Assembly (NCBI RefSeq): GCF_900105245.1
Contig: NZ_FNSZ01000001.1
Span: forward strand, 124,001-188,000
From: Streptomyces sp. 1222.5
GTDB lineage: Bacteria > Actinomycetota > Actinomycetes > Streptomycetales > Streptomycetaceae
DNA: 64,000 nucleotides
Direction of reading: 5' to 3'
Shown here piece after piece: positions 43,042 through 51,191 of the stretch. Under the pieces are notes generated by a model. It saw nothing but the letters and a program-made list of their open reading frames with translations. It was not told the DNA's origin and did not search any database. The position numbers and the translations under genes are program-made. Numbering within the stretch: position 1 is the stretch's first letter; every line of letters begins with the position of its first letter.

Positions 43042-43414
43042 TCAGCCCTTGGCCACCAGACAGAAGGGGTGCCCGGCCGGGTCGAGGAGGACCCGCCAGC
43101 GATCCTGCTGGGGCTGGTACTGCGGCCTGCTCGCGCCGAGATCGAGCAGCCATGCCTCGGCCTCGTCGAGGTCGTCGACGTCGAAGTCGAGGTGGAACTG
43201 CTGAGGAACGGTCTGCTCCGGCCGGCGGGGAGCCCGGTAGTCGTCGACCCGCTGGAAAACCGAGGAAGAGTCCGTCCCCGTCGCGGAGAGCGGCAAAGTG
43301 GGCGTCGGACTTCGGATGCGGCTCGAGACCGGTGGCCCGCTGGTAGAACGCCGCGAGCGCCGGCGGGTCGGGGCAGTCGAGTGTGATCGCGGACAGCTTC
43401 ATCTGCGATGGCAT
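43042..43414 (-). pseudogene. VOC (glyoxalase/bleomycin-resistance-like) protein with frameshift
   Basis: The N-terminal half reads MPSQMKLSAITLDCPDPPAL and AAFYQRATGLEPHPKSDAHF, GLFLGF. The second half is in another frame: QRVDDYRAPRRPEQTVPQQF and HLDFDVDDLDEAEAWLLDLG, WRVLLDPAGHPFCLVAKG. Both together form one VOC beta-alpha-beta domain with the His in FHLDFDV and Glu-like metal positions. The break is at four consecutive A on the plus strand (43256-43259), where three would restore the frame. It is a homopolymer slip, real or a sequencing artefact. Confidence 0.8.
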
Positions 43415-44255
43415 GGCAGCTCCGGACCGGTCGGTGGCTCTCGCGACCTCCCACCCTGGCCGCGCGGAAGGAGTACCGGGGCGAGGGCGTCAGGCGAGGG
43501 CTTCAACCGGGCCCGAGGCCGGCAGCGCTGCCGCCAGGGCGGCCGGCACCTGCTCTTCGAGGCGTGGACGGCTGCGTTCCCTTCGCCGGCGATCCGTGCG
43601 AAGGACTCGTCTCGCCCTGATCATCGCCCTGCGCAAAAGCAGCCGTGGCCGGTCGCGGCCGCCCAGGGGCCACAACGCCGCGCGCCCCCGGGCCCGGCCG
43701 CCGAACGCCGCCGCGCCTCACGGCTTCTTCGCCCTGCTCGCCCTCGACGTCGTCCGCCGGCAACCTCCGCCGCACCCCTCATGACCGTATGACCAGCACA
43801 CCGGGCCGGCGGGCACGCGGACCGGCACGCGGCCGTGACCACCGGGCGCGGGCCCGGTGGCCGCCTCCCCCGGGCGGCGCCGGCGCACACGCCCCCGGGG
43901 GCCCCGCAAGACCCGCAACCGGGCGAGAGGCAACCGAGTTGATCCGACCCCATGCAGGGACGGGCGCCCCGGGACGCTCCGGGCGGACTGCGCGGCCGGA
44001 CAGGACGGCCGCGTACGGCGGGGGCCATCTCCGGTCGTTCGCACGGTACTTCACAGCCGGCGGGCGGGTGTCGCGCAAGGCGTCGGCGTCTCACGGTGGA
44101 CCAGGTGCGCGGTCGGTCACCGCTGTTGCTGGGGAGTCGGGCGGGGCGCTGTCCGGGTGACTTCGCCCGTGTCGCGGTGGATGCGCGGTCGGCGGGTGCG
44201 ACAGGTTGGAGCGGCAGAGAGTCCGATTCTCTACCTACCGCACGAAAGGGCTGCC
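43415..44255. other. Intergenic region, 840 bases, with tRNA-like hairpin
   Basis: No gene recognised across 840 bases. Near the right end a hairpin GAGAG-TCCGATT-CTCT (44216-44231) has the shape of a T-arm with a seven-base loop; the rest does not fold as tRNA by eye. This region is the promoter side of the NTQGG repeat gene. Composition is G/C-rich with no clear operator. Confidence 0.4.
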
Positions 44256-44966
44256 GTGAAGAAGGTAGGCATCTACGCGACCCTGTCCCTCGCCGCTGCC
44301 ATGGCGTGGACGGGCACCACCGCGAGCCAGGCGTCCGCGGCACTGCGCACCGACCCCGTACCCCCCGCGAAGATCAACGTGATCTTCAACAACGGCGGCT
44401 GGATTGGCGACATCTCCAACACCGGGGACGGCAACAGCAACAACGTCCAGGTCGGCAACCTTCAGGGCGGCACCCAGGGCGGCACCGGCAACACCCAGGG
44501 CGGCACCGGCAACACCCAGACCGCGGCGCAGGGCGGCACCCACAACATCCAGAACGGCACCCAGGGCGGCACGGGCAACGTGCTGGGCGGTACCCAGGTC
44601 GGCGGGAAGAAAAACACCCAGGGCGGCGTCCAGGGCGGCACCCACAACGTCCAGGGCGGCACCCAGACCGGCCGGACCAACACCCAGGGCGGCGCGCAGG
44701 GCGGCACCAACAACGTCCAGGGCGGCACCGTCAGCGGCACCCGCAACACCCTCGGCGGCTCCCAGGGCGGCACCGGCAACACCCAGGGCGCCACCCAGGG
44801 CGCCGGGAACAACAACACCCAGGGCGCCACCCAGGGCGGCACCCACAACCTCCAGGGCGGCGCCACCCAGGGCGCGACGCTGGCCAGCGACGAGGACATC
44901 GACAAGGCCACCGACCGGATCATCGCCGACTCCTTCGCGATGGCCTCCCACCTCGCCACCCCCTGA
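44256..44966 (+). CDS. Secreted NTQGGTQG-repeat protein 1
   Basis: 236 residues from a GTG (AAAGGG seven bases upstream). Signal peptide VKKVGIYATLSLAAAMAWTG to TASQASA, then INVIFNNGGWIGDISNTGDG. A ~150-residue low-complexity region follows with a degenerate 11-12 residue unit: N-T/V/I-Q-G-G-T-Q-G-G-T-G/H. The C-terminal segment is normal, ASDEDIDKATDRIIADSFAM. The composition (Gly, Gln, Thr, Asn, almost no charged residues) and exact spacing suggest a fibrous or solenoid-like extracellular protein. No known family is recognised. A second protein of the same kind lies 5 kb downstream. Confidence 0.8.
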   Translation: MKKVGIYATLSLAAAMAWTGTTASQASAALRTDPVPPAKINVIFNNGGWIGDISNTGDGNSNNVQVGNLQGGTQGGTGNTQGGTGNTQTAAQGGTHNIQNGTQGGTGNVLGGTQVGGKKNTQGGVQGGTHNVQGGTQTGRTNTQGGAQGGTNNVQGGTVSGTRNTLGGSQGGTGNTQGATQGAGNNNTQGATQGGTHNLQGGATQGATLASDEDIDKATDRIIADSFAMASHLATP

Positions 44967-45206
44967 CCCCCCTGCCCTCCCTGACCCCCCTGCCCCCCTG
45001 ACGCCCCCGGCGCGGGCCCCGCTGCCGCCGCATCACGTGACGGCAGCACCGCCCCCCCCCGGCAGCCGCAGCCGCGATCCGCAGCCGCGGATCCGGGGCC
45101 CTCACCGGACGGCACCCGAGACGACCCGGCATCTCCACCAGCCCCCCACGGGGGGCGTGGGCGGCGCCGGGGCGGGGGCGTGTCCGGCGGGCCCGGGGGC
45201 GCCGGG

Positions 45207-45733
45207 TGCGGATCGCGGCCGTCGTCGTAGGTCATGAACCAGTGGGTGCCGACGTGGTGGGCCGGCGTGTCCGGGTGGTGCGCATCGAGGAGGATGCGGC
45301 AGACGAACTGCGCGGCCGGGCAGGCCAAGGCGGTGTCCATGGGTGTCGAAGGAGCGGACCGCCACGGGCCAGCCGTCAAGGTCCTCGCCCTGCATCCGCC
45401 AGCAGTACAGATCCTTTGTGTTCCGTGACCGCCCAGATCAGCAGCCCGTCTTCCCGACGGTCCGTCCACGGCTCCTGGTTCAGGTCCAGGCAATCCGTCG
45501 AAGCCACCCACGCCGAACGTCCCGGCCATGCGCCGGCAGTCACCCGGCAGTTGGGTACCCGCCCGCGGCTGAACCGGGCCCCAGCCACCTCCGGCCGCCG
45601 GGCACGGCCGCGACCAGCCGGTGATCTCCCTCAGCCGCTGCACCCAGCCGGCCCCGGCCCCGCCCTCGTTCTCGTTCTCCTTAAGGGCGGCCGCCGGCAT
45701 CTCCGGCACCTGCCGGTGCGCGGCCACCAGCAC
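45207..45733 (-). pseudogene. Degraded SUKH (SMI1/KNR4) family gene
   Basis: In three frames the minus strand gives an ordered set of SUKH-type segments. Frame A gives LREITGW and GDCRRMAGTFGVGGFDG; B, LDLNQEPW and GLLIWAVTEHKGSV; C, CWRMQGEDLDGWPVAVRSFD; A again, CPAAQFVCRILLDAHHPDTP then HWFMTYDDGRD. The breaks are near 45491, 45408 and 45340. Intact relatives are ~180-residue immunity-type proteins. At least three lesions show a dead gene. Proteins of this kind counter polymorphic toxins, so the loss may follow loss of the toxin. Confidence 0.75.
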
Positions 45734-46148
45734 CGGCCGTAGAACCCCAGCAGCATCGTGTGCCGTCCCCGTGGCGACCCGCCCGGTCCCCGCACGCCCA
45801 CACCCCCCTCTTCACCACCCGCCCCGGCAGAGGGATCCAGGACAGCCGCCCGCACCGGCACACTCCCCCGGCCGTCGGATCGGTGAAACCGTCCAGGACA
45901 AGGGTGCGCGCAACACCGAACCGGCCGGCGAGCAGCCCGGTCAGCGCCTGCGGCTCAAGGCCGGCGGGCAGAGACAGATGACCGCCCCCGGAGCCGGAGC
46001 CGGAGCCGGGCCGGCAGATCATCCACACTCGCGTGCGTGAGCTCCATGACGCCCCCGTGAAACCCACCGGCACTGGCCACGCAGGGCGCCCGCACACCTG
46101 GGCATCCAGGGCTGCGCCGGACACAGCCTTCGGCCCTGGGGTGCCGGG

Positions 46149-47042
46149 ATGATCCCGATTCATAAGGAGTTCGCACAGAGCACCGTCGCCCGCGAGCAGC
46201 AGGCCGGGGCCGCGTGGCTCGCCGAACTGCCCGGAATCGTGCAGGAACTACTGGCGCGCCGGGAATGCGTGCCGCGGGGCGGGGTCATGCACGGGGGCGT
46301 GGGGGTCATCGTCCCGGTACGGCGGCGCTTGGAGGACAGCGCCGCGCTGACGGTGTCGTTCCCGCAACCCGGCAACGTCCACGAGCCCGACGCGTTCGTC
46401 GCATGGGGCGGGTGCGGTGCCGTCCTGCTGCACGAGCGCGACGACGAACGGTTCGCGATGCTGCTGGAGCGGGTCCAGTCCTCGACGGCCGGGTCCAGTC
46501 CTCGACGGCCGGCGTTCAGGACGGCGACGAGGTGATGAGGGCCGCCGGACGGCTCAACCGCCGCCTGGCCGTCCCCGCACCGCACAGCCTGCCCCGGCCC
46601 CTGCTGCGTGAGCAGGGTCGATGCCTGGCAGGAGCACCTGGGCAAGAACGCCGCACAGCTGCCGCACGCACTGCCGCAGCAGCTGCTCGATGCCGCCGCG
46701 GGGGACCGCCCGGGAGCCGGGCCGGGCCCAGCCGGACACCCTCGTGCATGGCGACCTCCATGCCCGCAACAACCTGCGCGCCGGCCGGGAGCCATGGCCG
46801 GCCGTCAACCCCCAGGGGCATACGGGAGATCCCGCCTACGACGGCGCCACCCTGGTGAAGTCCCGTGCGCTGACACCCCTTCAAGCCGATGACCTGGGCA
46901 AGGCCGCCCACCGCATCGTGGACGTCCTCGCCGAGGCCGCGGAACTCGACCGTGAACGCGTCCGGCGGTGAGCCCGGTTGCCTGCCGCCCCAGGCCGCGT
47001 TCCGGGGCCGCCGTCACAGGTCCCGTGGGGCCCGCAGCGGAC
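46149..47042 (+). pseudogene. Degraded aminoglycoside 6-phosphotransferase-type kinase
   Basis: From an ATG at 46149 the frame reads FAQSTVAREQQAGAAWLAEL, VMHGGVGVIVPVRRRLEDSA, ALTVSFPQPGNVHEPDAFVA, LLHERDDERFAMLLERVQSS. A 20-bp perfect tandem duplication (46472-46511) then throws it out of frame. Removing one copy restores AGVQDGDEVMRAAGRLNRRL. Further breaks follow near 46616 and 46700. After these come TLVHGDLHARNNLRAGREPW (the HGDxHxxN catalytic loop) and PQGHTGDPAYDGATLVKSRA, AHRIVDVLAEAAELDRERVR. A stop interrupts the C-terminus, whose QAAFRGRRHRSRGARSG continues in another frame. The family is APH(6)/hydroxyurea-type kinases. Confidence 0.85.
46472..46511 (+). repeat. 20-bp tandem duplication inside the APH-type pseudogene
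   Basis: GGTCCAGTCCTCGACGGCCG occurs twice head to tail, perfectly. Two extra bases modulo three result, so the duplication alone inactivates the gene. Confidence 0.95.
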
Positions 47043-47244
47043 CACAGCTGGACCGGCTCACCGCATGCGCCGACCGCCCGGCCCCGTTGCTCACCCCACA
47101 CCCCTCATGCGTGACCGTGCCGGCCCGGCCGCAACCGGTGCACGCACCGGTATACGGCCACCGTCGCCGGATACCGCCCCCGCACACGCACCAGGCACGC
47201 CGACGGCGGGCACGACACGGCGAAAACGCGCCCGCAGGCACGCA

Positions 47245-47601
47245 TCATCCCCCCACAGCCCCTGCTGCCTCCTCGGCGCCCGCGGCGCCCTCGGTGCCCA
47301 CGGCGCCCTCGGTGCCCACGGCGCCCGCGGCGCCCACGGCGCCCACGGCGCCCACGGCGCCCACGGTGCGCTCGGTGCCCGCGGGGTCCGCGGTGTCCTC
47401 GGCCTCCCAGCGCAGCAGATCGCCCGGCTGGCACTGCAGCACCTCACACAGCGCGGCGAGCGTGGTGAAACGCACCGCCCTGGCCCGGCCGTTCTTCAGC
47501 ACCGCCAGATTCGCCGGCGTGATCCCCACACGCTCCGCGAGCTCGCCCACCGACATCTTCCGCCGGGCCAGCATCACATCGATGTCCACGGCGATCGGCA
47601 T
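47245..47601 (-). CDS. XRE-type (Cro/CI, YozG-like) regulator with GAVGAVG tail
   Basis: 118 residues. The first ~68 residues are an HTH_26-type domain: MPIAVDIDVMLARRKMSVGE, LAERVGITPANLAVLKNGRA, RAVRFTTLAALCEVLQCQPG. A 50-residue tail of GAVGAVGAAG/GTEGAVGTEG repeats follows, acidic and Gly/Ala-rich. The gene starts within the stop codon of the DUF2975 gene (TGATG overlap), so they are translated together. This pair is common in Streptomyces and Bacillus, where the small regulator and membrane protein are co-regulated. The tail is unusual and may vary in length. Confidence 0.9.
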   Translation of the reverse strand: MPIAVDIDVMLARRKMSVGELAERVGITPANLAVLKNGRARAVRFTTLAALCEVLQCQPGDLLRWEAEDTADPAGTERTVGAVGAVGAVGAAGAVGTEGAVGTEGAAGAEEAAGAVGG

Positions 47602-48092
47602 CAGATCACCTCGTCCAACTCCGCCTGCATCCGCGCCGCTTCCCCATCACGGGCAACAGCCTGCACGAGGAGCATCCGCAGCACACGCACGATCAGCGCC
47701 ACCCCCAGCACAGCCACCCCCACGCCGCCCATGATGACAGTGACCCCCGGATCGTCCCGCTGCCCCGGCGCGTTCACGGCCGTCACCGCGAACCACACCA
47801 CAGCAGCCGCCACGATCGCACCGGTCAACGCGTCCACATACCGGAACGCGGCGTGAGAGAACACCGTCTCCCGCCGCACCATCCCCACCAGCCGCCCCAC
47901 ACAGACCACAGCAACCTGCACCGCCACCATGCCCACGGCCGTGAACACCCGCAGCCAGGCCAGCGCCGGCGACCCGCCCTCCGGATCACTCCCACTGGCC
48001 ACCACCCACACCATCGACACCTGCACGAACACCGTGCCCGCGAACACCACCACCAGCACAGCCCGCAACGCCCCCACCATCAGCCTGCCCAC
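47601..48092 (-). CDS. DUF2975 membrane protein
   Basis: 163 residues from a GTG (GGAGGG seven bases upstream). Four hydrophobic helices: LRAVLVVVFAGTVFVQVSMV, AWLRVFTAVGMVAVQVAVVC, ALTGAIVAAAVVWFAVTAVN and VIMGGVGVAVLGVALIVRVL. DUF2975 proteins are small membrane proteins almost always encoded with an HTH_26 regulator, as here. A perfect palindrome in its promoter region is the likely operator. Confidence 0.9.
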   Translation of the reverse strand: MGRLMVGALRAVLVVVFAGTVFVQVSMVWVVASGSDPEGGSPALAWLRVFTAVGMVAVQVAVVCVGRLVGMVRRETVFSHAAFRYVDALTGAIVAAAVVWFAVTAVNAPGQRDDPGVTVIMGGVGVAVLGVALIVRVLRMLLVQAVARDGEAARMQAELDEVI

Positions 48093-48125
48093 AACCCCAC
48101 CCTCCTCACGAATGACAACCGAAAT

Positions 48126-48142
48126 CTATCGAAACTCGATAG
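48126..48142 (-). promoter_or_regulatory. Operator for the DUF2975/XRE operon
   Basis: CTATCGA-AAC-TCGATAG, a perfect 7-bp inverted repeat, 34 bases before the DUF2975 start. It is a likely site for the XRE protein encoded in the operon (autoregulation). Confidence 0.7.
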
Positions 48143-48468
48143 GACGGGCAAGCCGCGGCATCCCCCGCCACCCCCAGGTGCACCACCACAGCCGCCACAG
48201 CCGGGAACGATCCCCCACCATGGACGGACCCCAAAGACGGACATCGGGCACCGGGCCCGACAGACACCATTTCGACGCCGTGCCCAAAGCACCAAGTTCG
48301 AGCTGCGCACGTCTGCTGATCGCACAGGTCCCGCACCACGGCGGACGCCAGGAGACGGCCCCGCACCACGGGCAGGGACCCCCGGGGACCCTCTCGCCAC
48401 CGGGCGGACGCGTCACCCCCTCCCCCGGCACATGACGCGCCCGGACAGCCGGATCCCCCCACGGGAGG

Positions 48469-48572
48469 CGCAGACCACCGGGGCCGCAGACCACCGGGGG
48501 CGCAGACCACCGGGGGCGCAGACCACCGGGGGCGCAGACCACCGGGGGCGCAGACCACCGGGGGCGCAGACC
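48469..48572. repeat. 16-bp minisatellite
   Basis: Unit CGCAGACCACCGGGGG repeated about 6.5 times, starting at 48469, 48485, 48501, 48517, 48533, 48549, 48565. Units 2 to 6 are nearly identical; the edges diverge. Confidence 0.95.
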
Positions 48573-49176
48573 GCGGAGAAGGCACGACGGCAGCACCCGC
48601 ACAGCAGGACAACGCAGGAGAACCATGCCGCCGGCACCAGGCCCCCACGAGCCCGGGCGCGCGGGTCCCTCAACGGCCGGCGAGACGGCAGCACGGCAGC
48701 ACGGCAAGCAGCCGGGCCGACCAGCCCCCCCCCGCGCACAGGGAACGTCCGCGGCCTGCCCCCCCCACGGGGCCGACACCAGCGGCAGGACGGGGCCGCA
48801 GCGACCGCAGCCCGGGACCGGGGCCAGGGCCGGCCACATGCCGCCTCGCGAGCCGTCACCGCCAGCAAGCACAGCGAGCACCAGGAGTACGCGGGCCGAC
48901 CCGACGGGCAGGAAGCACCACAGCCTGCCAAGAACACGCAGTGACCCCACCAGGCCGGACGACGCGAACAGCGAAGGCGGCCACAGCACAGCCGCAGGCA
49001 CCAAAACACACACTCACAGGCCGACGGCACCGGGCATACCGGGAAAGCAGCCACCCCGAACAGCCCGGGACACGTAAGGCACGGGGCGCCACAGCCCGCC
49101 GCACACACGGCGACCAGACCAGCAGGACGACACGACCGCAGACGAAGCCGGAGAGTGCAAAAGCACGGGCTCCGCC

Positions 49177-49465
49177 GGACTGCAGGCTCCGCCGGACTGC
49201 AGGCTCCGCCGGACTGCAGGCTCCGCCGGACTGCAGGCTCCGCGGGACTGCAGGCTGTGCGGGACTGCAGGCTGTGCGGGACTGCAGGCTGTGCGGGACT
49301 GCAGGCTGTGCGGGACTGCAGGCTGTGCGGGACTGCAGGCTGTGCGGGACTGCGGGCTGTGCGGGACTGCGGGCTGTGCGGGACTGCAGGCTGTGCGGGA
49401 CTGCGGGCTGTGCGGGACTGCAGGCTGTGCGGGACTGCGGGCTGTGCGGGACTGTGGGCTGTGAA
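49177..49465. repeat. 17-bp minisatellite
   Basis: Seventeen consecutive 17-base units. The first three are GGACTGCAGGCTCCGCC; unit 4 ends in CGCG, and from unit 5 the end is GTGCG, with a few units having GGGCTG for AGGCTG. The block change shows expansion in two steps. A 17-bp unit, read in one frame, gives a repeating 17-residue peptide over three units. Confidence 0.95.
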
Positions 49466-49962
49466 GGCCGGTCAGCGCGGCAAGTGAGGGGCACACGGCA
49501 GCCGGGGACGGGCGAGGCGCCGCAGCCCGCCGCAAACGCCAGGCAACCGGACCCGTACGGCGACACGAGGGCGGGACGGCAAAGCGGGAGCCTCAAGCCC
49601 ACGGACACCGGTGAACACACAGAGCGGCAGGAACGCGCGGGCAGCCCGCGACGGGCCGGGACACCACAGCCTGCCGCAGAACACCACGGCGACCCAACCG
49701 CCAGGACGGGCCCGCAGCGACCCCGGCCAGGGCCGGACCAGGGGTGCAGGAGTGCTCCCTCACGGGACATCGAGGCTGCCCAGCGAGGCGGACAGGTCCC
49801 GGATGACGGTGCGCTCAAACGGTGAGCCGACAGCCGGCGTCAACCGGCCGGTCCACCGACCAGCGGACGAACACCAGCCACCCCAAAAGCTGAAATGAAG
49901 ACACGCAGTCGCCGGACAGGAACTGCATCCACCCAAAAACACAGAAAACACGAGGATCTCTC

Positions 49963-50481
49963 ATGCTCAACGCTCGACGTCACATGGCCCGCATCGCCGG
50001 CATCTCCTGCATCGCCGCCCTCGCCGCCGGAACGATCGGCGTGGCCAGCGCCGAAGCCGCACCCATGATGCAGCACCACGCGGCCGCACACTCATCCAGC
50101 CACCACCAGAACAACAACATGAAGGGCGGAAACACCCAAGGCGGCACCCAGGGCAACGGCCGAGGCAACACCCAGGGCGGTACGCAGGGCGGCGGCAACG
50201 GCAACACCCAGGGCGGCACCCAGGGCGGCGGCAACGGCAACACCCAGGGAGGCACCCAGGGCAACGGCCGAGGCAACACCCAGGGCGGTACGCAGGGCGG
50301 CGGAAACGGCAACACCCAGGGCGGCACCCAGGGCAACGGAAACGGGAACACGCAGGGAGGCACCCAGGGCGGCGGCAACGGCAACACCCAGGGCGGCACC
50401 CAGGGCGGCGGCAACGGCAACACCCAGGGAGGCACCCAGGGCGGCGGTAACGGCAACACCCAGGGCGGCACCCAGGGCTGA
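49963..50481 (+). CDS. Secreted NTQGGTQG-repeat protein 2
   Basis: 172 residues. Signal peptide MLNARRHMARIAGISCIAAL to GVASAEAAP, a His-rich segment (MMQHHAAAHSSSHHQNNNMK), then nine full and one partial 12-residue repeats. The unit is N-T-Q-G-G-T-Q-G-[G/N]-G-[N/R]-G, coded by 36-bp DNA repeats (about 50128-50478). The protein stops right after the last repeat without a C-terminal domain. GAGG lies eight bases before the ATG. It is nearly uncharged; N and Q every few residues suggests an extracellular fibre or solenoid. No known family is recognised. It resembles protein 1 at 44256, with tighter repeats. Confidence 0.8.
   Translation: MLNARRHMARIAGISCIAALAAGTIGVASAEAAPMMQHHAAAHSSSHHQNNNMKGGNTQGGTQGNGRGNTQGGTQGGGNGNTQGGTQGGGNGNTQGGTQGNGRGNTQGGTQGGGNGNTQGGTQGNGNGNTQGGTQGGGNGNTQGGTQGGGNGNTQGGTQGGGNGNTQGGTQG
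50128..50478. repeat. 36-bp coding tandem repeats
   Basis: About ten in-frame 36-base units encoding NTQGGTQGGGNG-type sequence. They vary mainly at GGC/AAC and the CGA/AAC codons, that is in positions 9 and 11 of the peptide unit. Confidence 0.9.
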
Positions 50482-51191
50482 CCAGCACAACAAACCCACC
50501 CAGCCCCGCGGAGACACCCTCCGCGGGGCACCCACCCGCCCCCCCACCCCAGCCCCAGCCCCCACCCACCACCACCGCACCGCCACCGGCCGGCACCGCA
50601 CCACCCCGCAGACCCAAAAGACCGCACCGGCCCGCGACCACGCCCGGCACCGACCCAAAACCGCCCTCACCACAACCCAGCCGAACAGGCAAACCCCAGC
50701 ACCCGCCCGCACCCAAAACAGCCACGCCCACACGGACCTACGAGTGCCACGGCGTGGCCCTGAGCACGTGATGACCCGGTTGCGTATGCACGCGGCCACC
50801 CTGGCTCGCGAACCCAGCACCGTCTTCTGCGCCGAGCTTTTGAAGTCTGCGTTCTGATCACAAATCCGATGACGTGGCCCTTCTGGCCAGTCGAAGGCGC
50901 CGATGGCGTCGGTGAAGGTGGTGCCGTCGGCGACCGTCGGCGACACGGCCGACCTGCTGGACGGTGCCGCGGGCCATGAGGCGGGAGCTGGGGTGCGGCC
51001 GGCCCTGTGCGCCTGAATGCGACCGCTGACGGGGCCATCGCATGCATGGCAAGCCGACGAGACGGCCCTCGGTTTCCAGGTGCGGTGCCTGACCGCGCCC
51101 CCTCTGCCTCAACGACTACTGAAAGCACATTAGTTGGCTCAGCCCTGGTGCCGATTTCGGGCAGGCATACTGGCAGCGGGGTTTCACGGCG
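50482..51191. other. Intergenic region, 710 bases
   Basis: The first 250 bases are C/A-rich with few G. A stretch around 50730-51110 on the minus strand has protein-like frames (TFTDAIGAFDWPEGPRHRIC), possibly a gene remnant. I cannot name it. The right end holds the promoter for the next gene. Confidence 0.4.

Larger units (their letters stand above)
48143..49962. other. Repeat-rich intergenic region, 1.8 kb
   Basis: Apart from the two minisatellites listed separately the stretch has no gene with family resemblance. The plus strand is strongly purine-poor in pyrimidine-rich tracts near 48150-48450 and A/G-rich afterwards (about 48580-49150). Open frames through it are repeats or biased. At the right end A/T-richer sequence before 49963 carries the promoter of the second NTQGG protein. 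Confidence 0.5.

Noticed and set aside
42333..43454. A 373-codon minus-strand frame as one gene
   Set aside because: It joins unrelated parts: the upstream half overlaps the VOC gene in a shadow frame.
44140..44242. A tRNA gene upstream of the first NTQGG gene
   Set aside because: Only a T-arm-like hairpin is seen; no acceptor 5' strand, D-arm or anticodon arm could be found.
47281..47400. GGCGCCCAC-type tandem units as a CRISPR or minisatellite
   Set aside because: They code for the Gly/Ala/Val tail of the XRE protein in frame; they have no spacer structure.
48941..49825. A 294-codon plus-strand frame containing the 17-bp repeats
   Set aside because: The repeat unit is not a multiple of three, so several frames stay open by chance; the non-repeat ends are biased.
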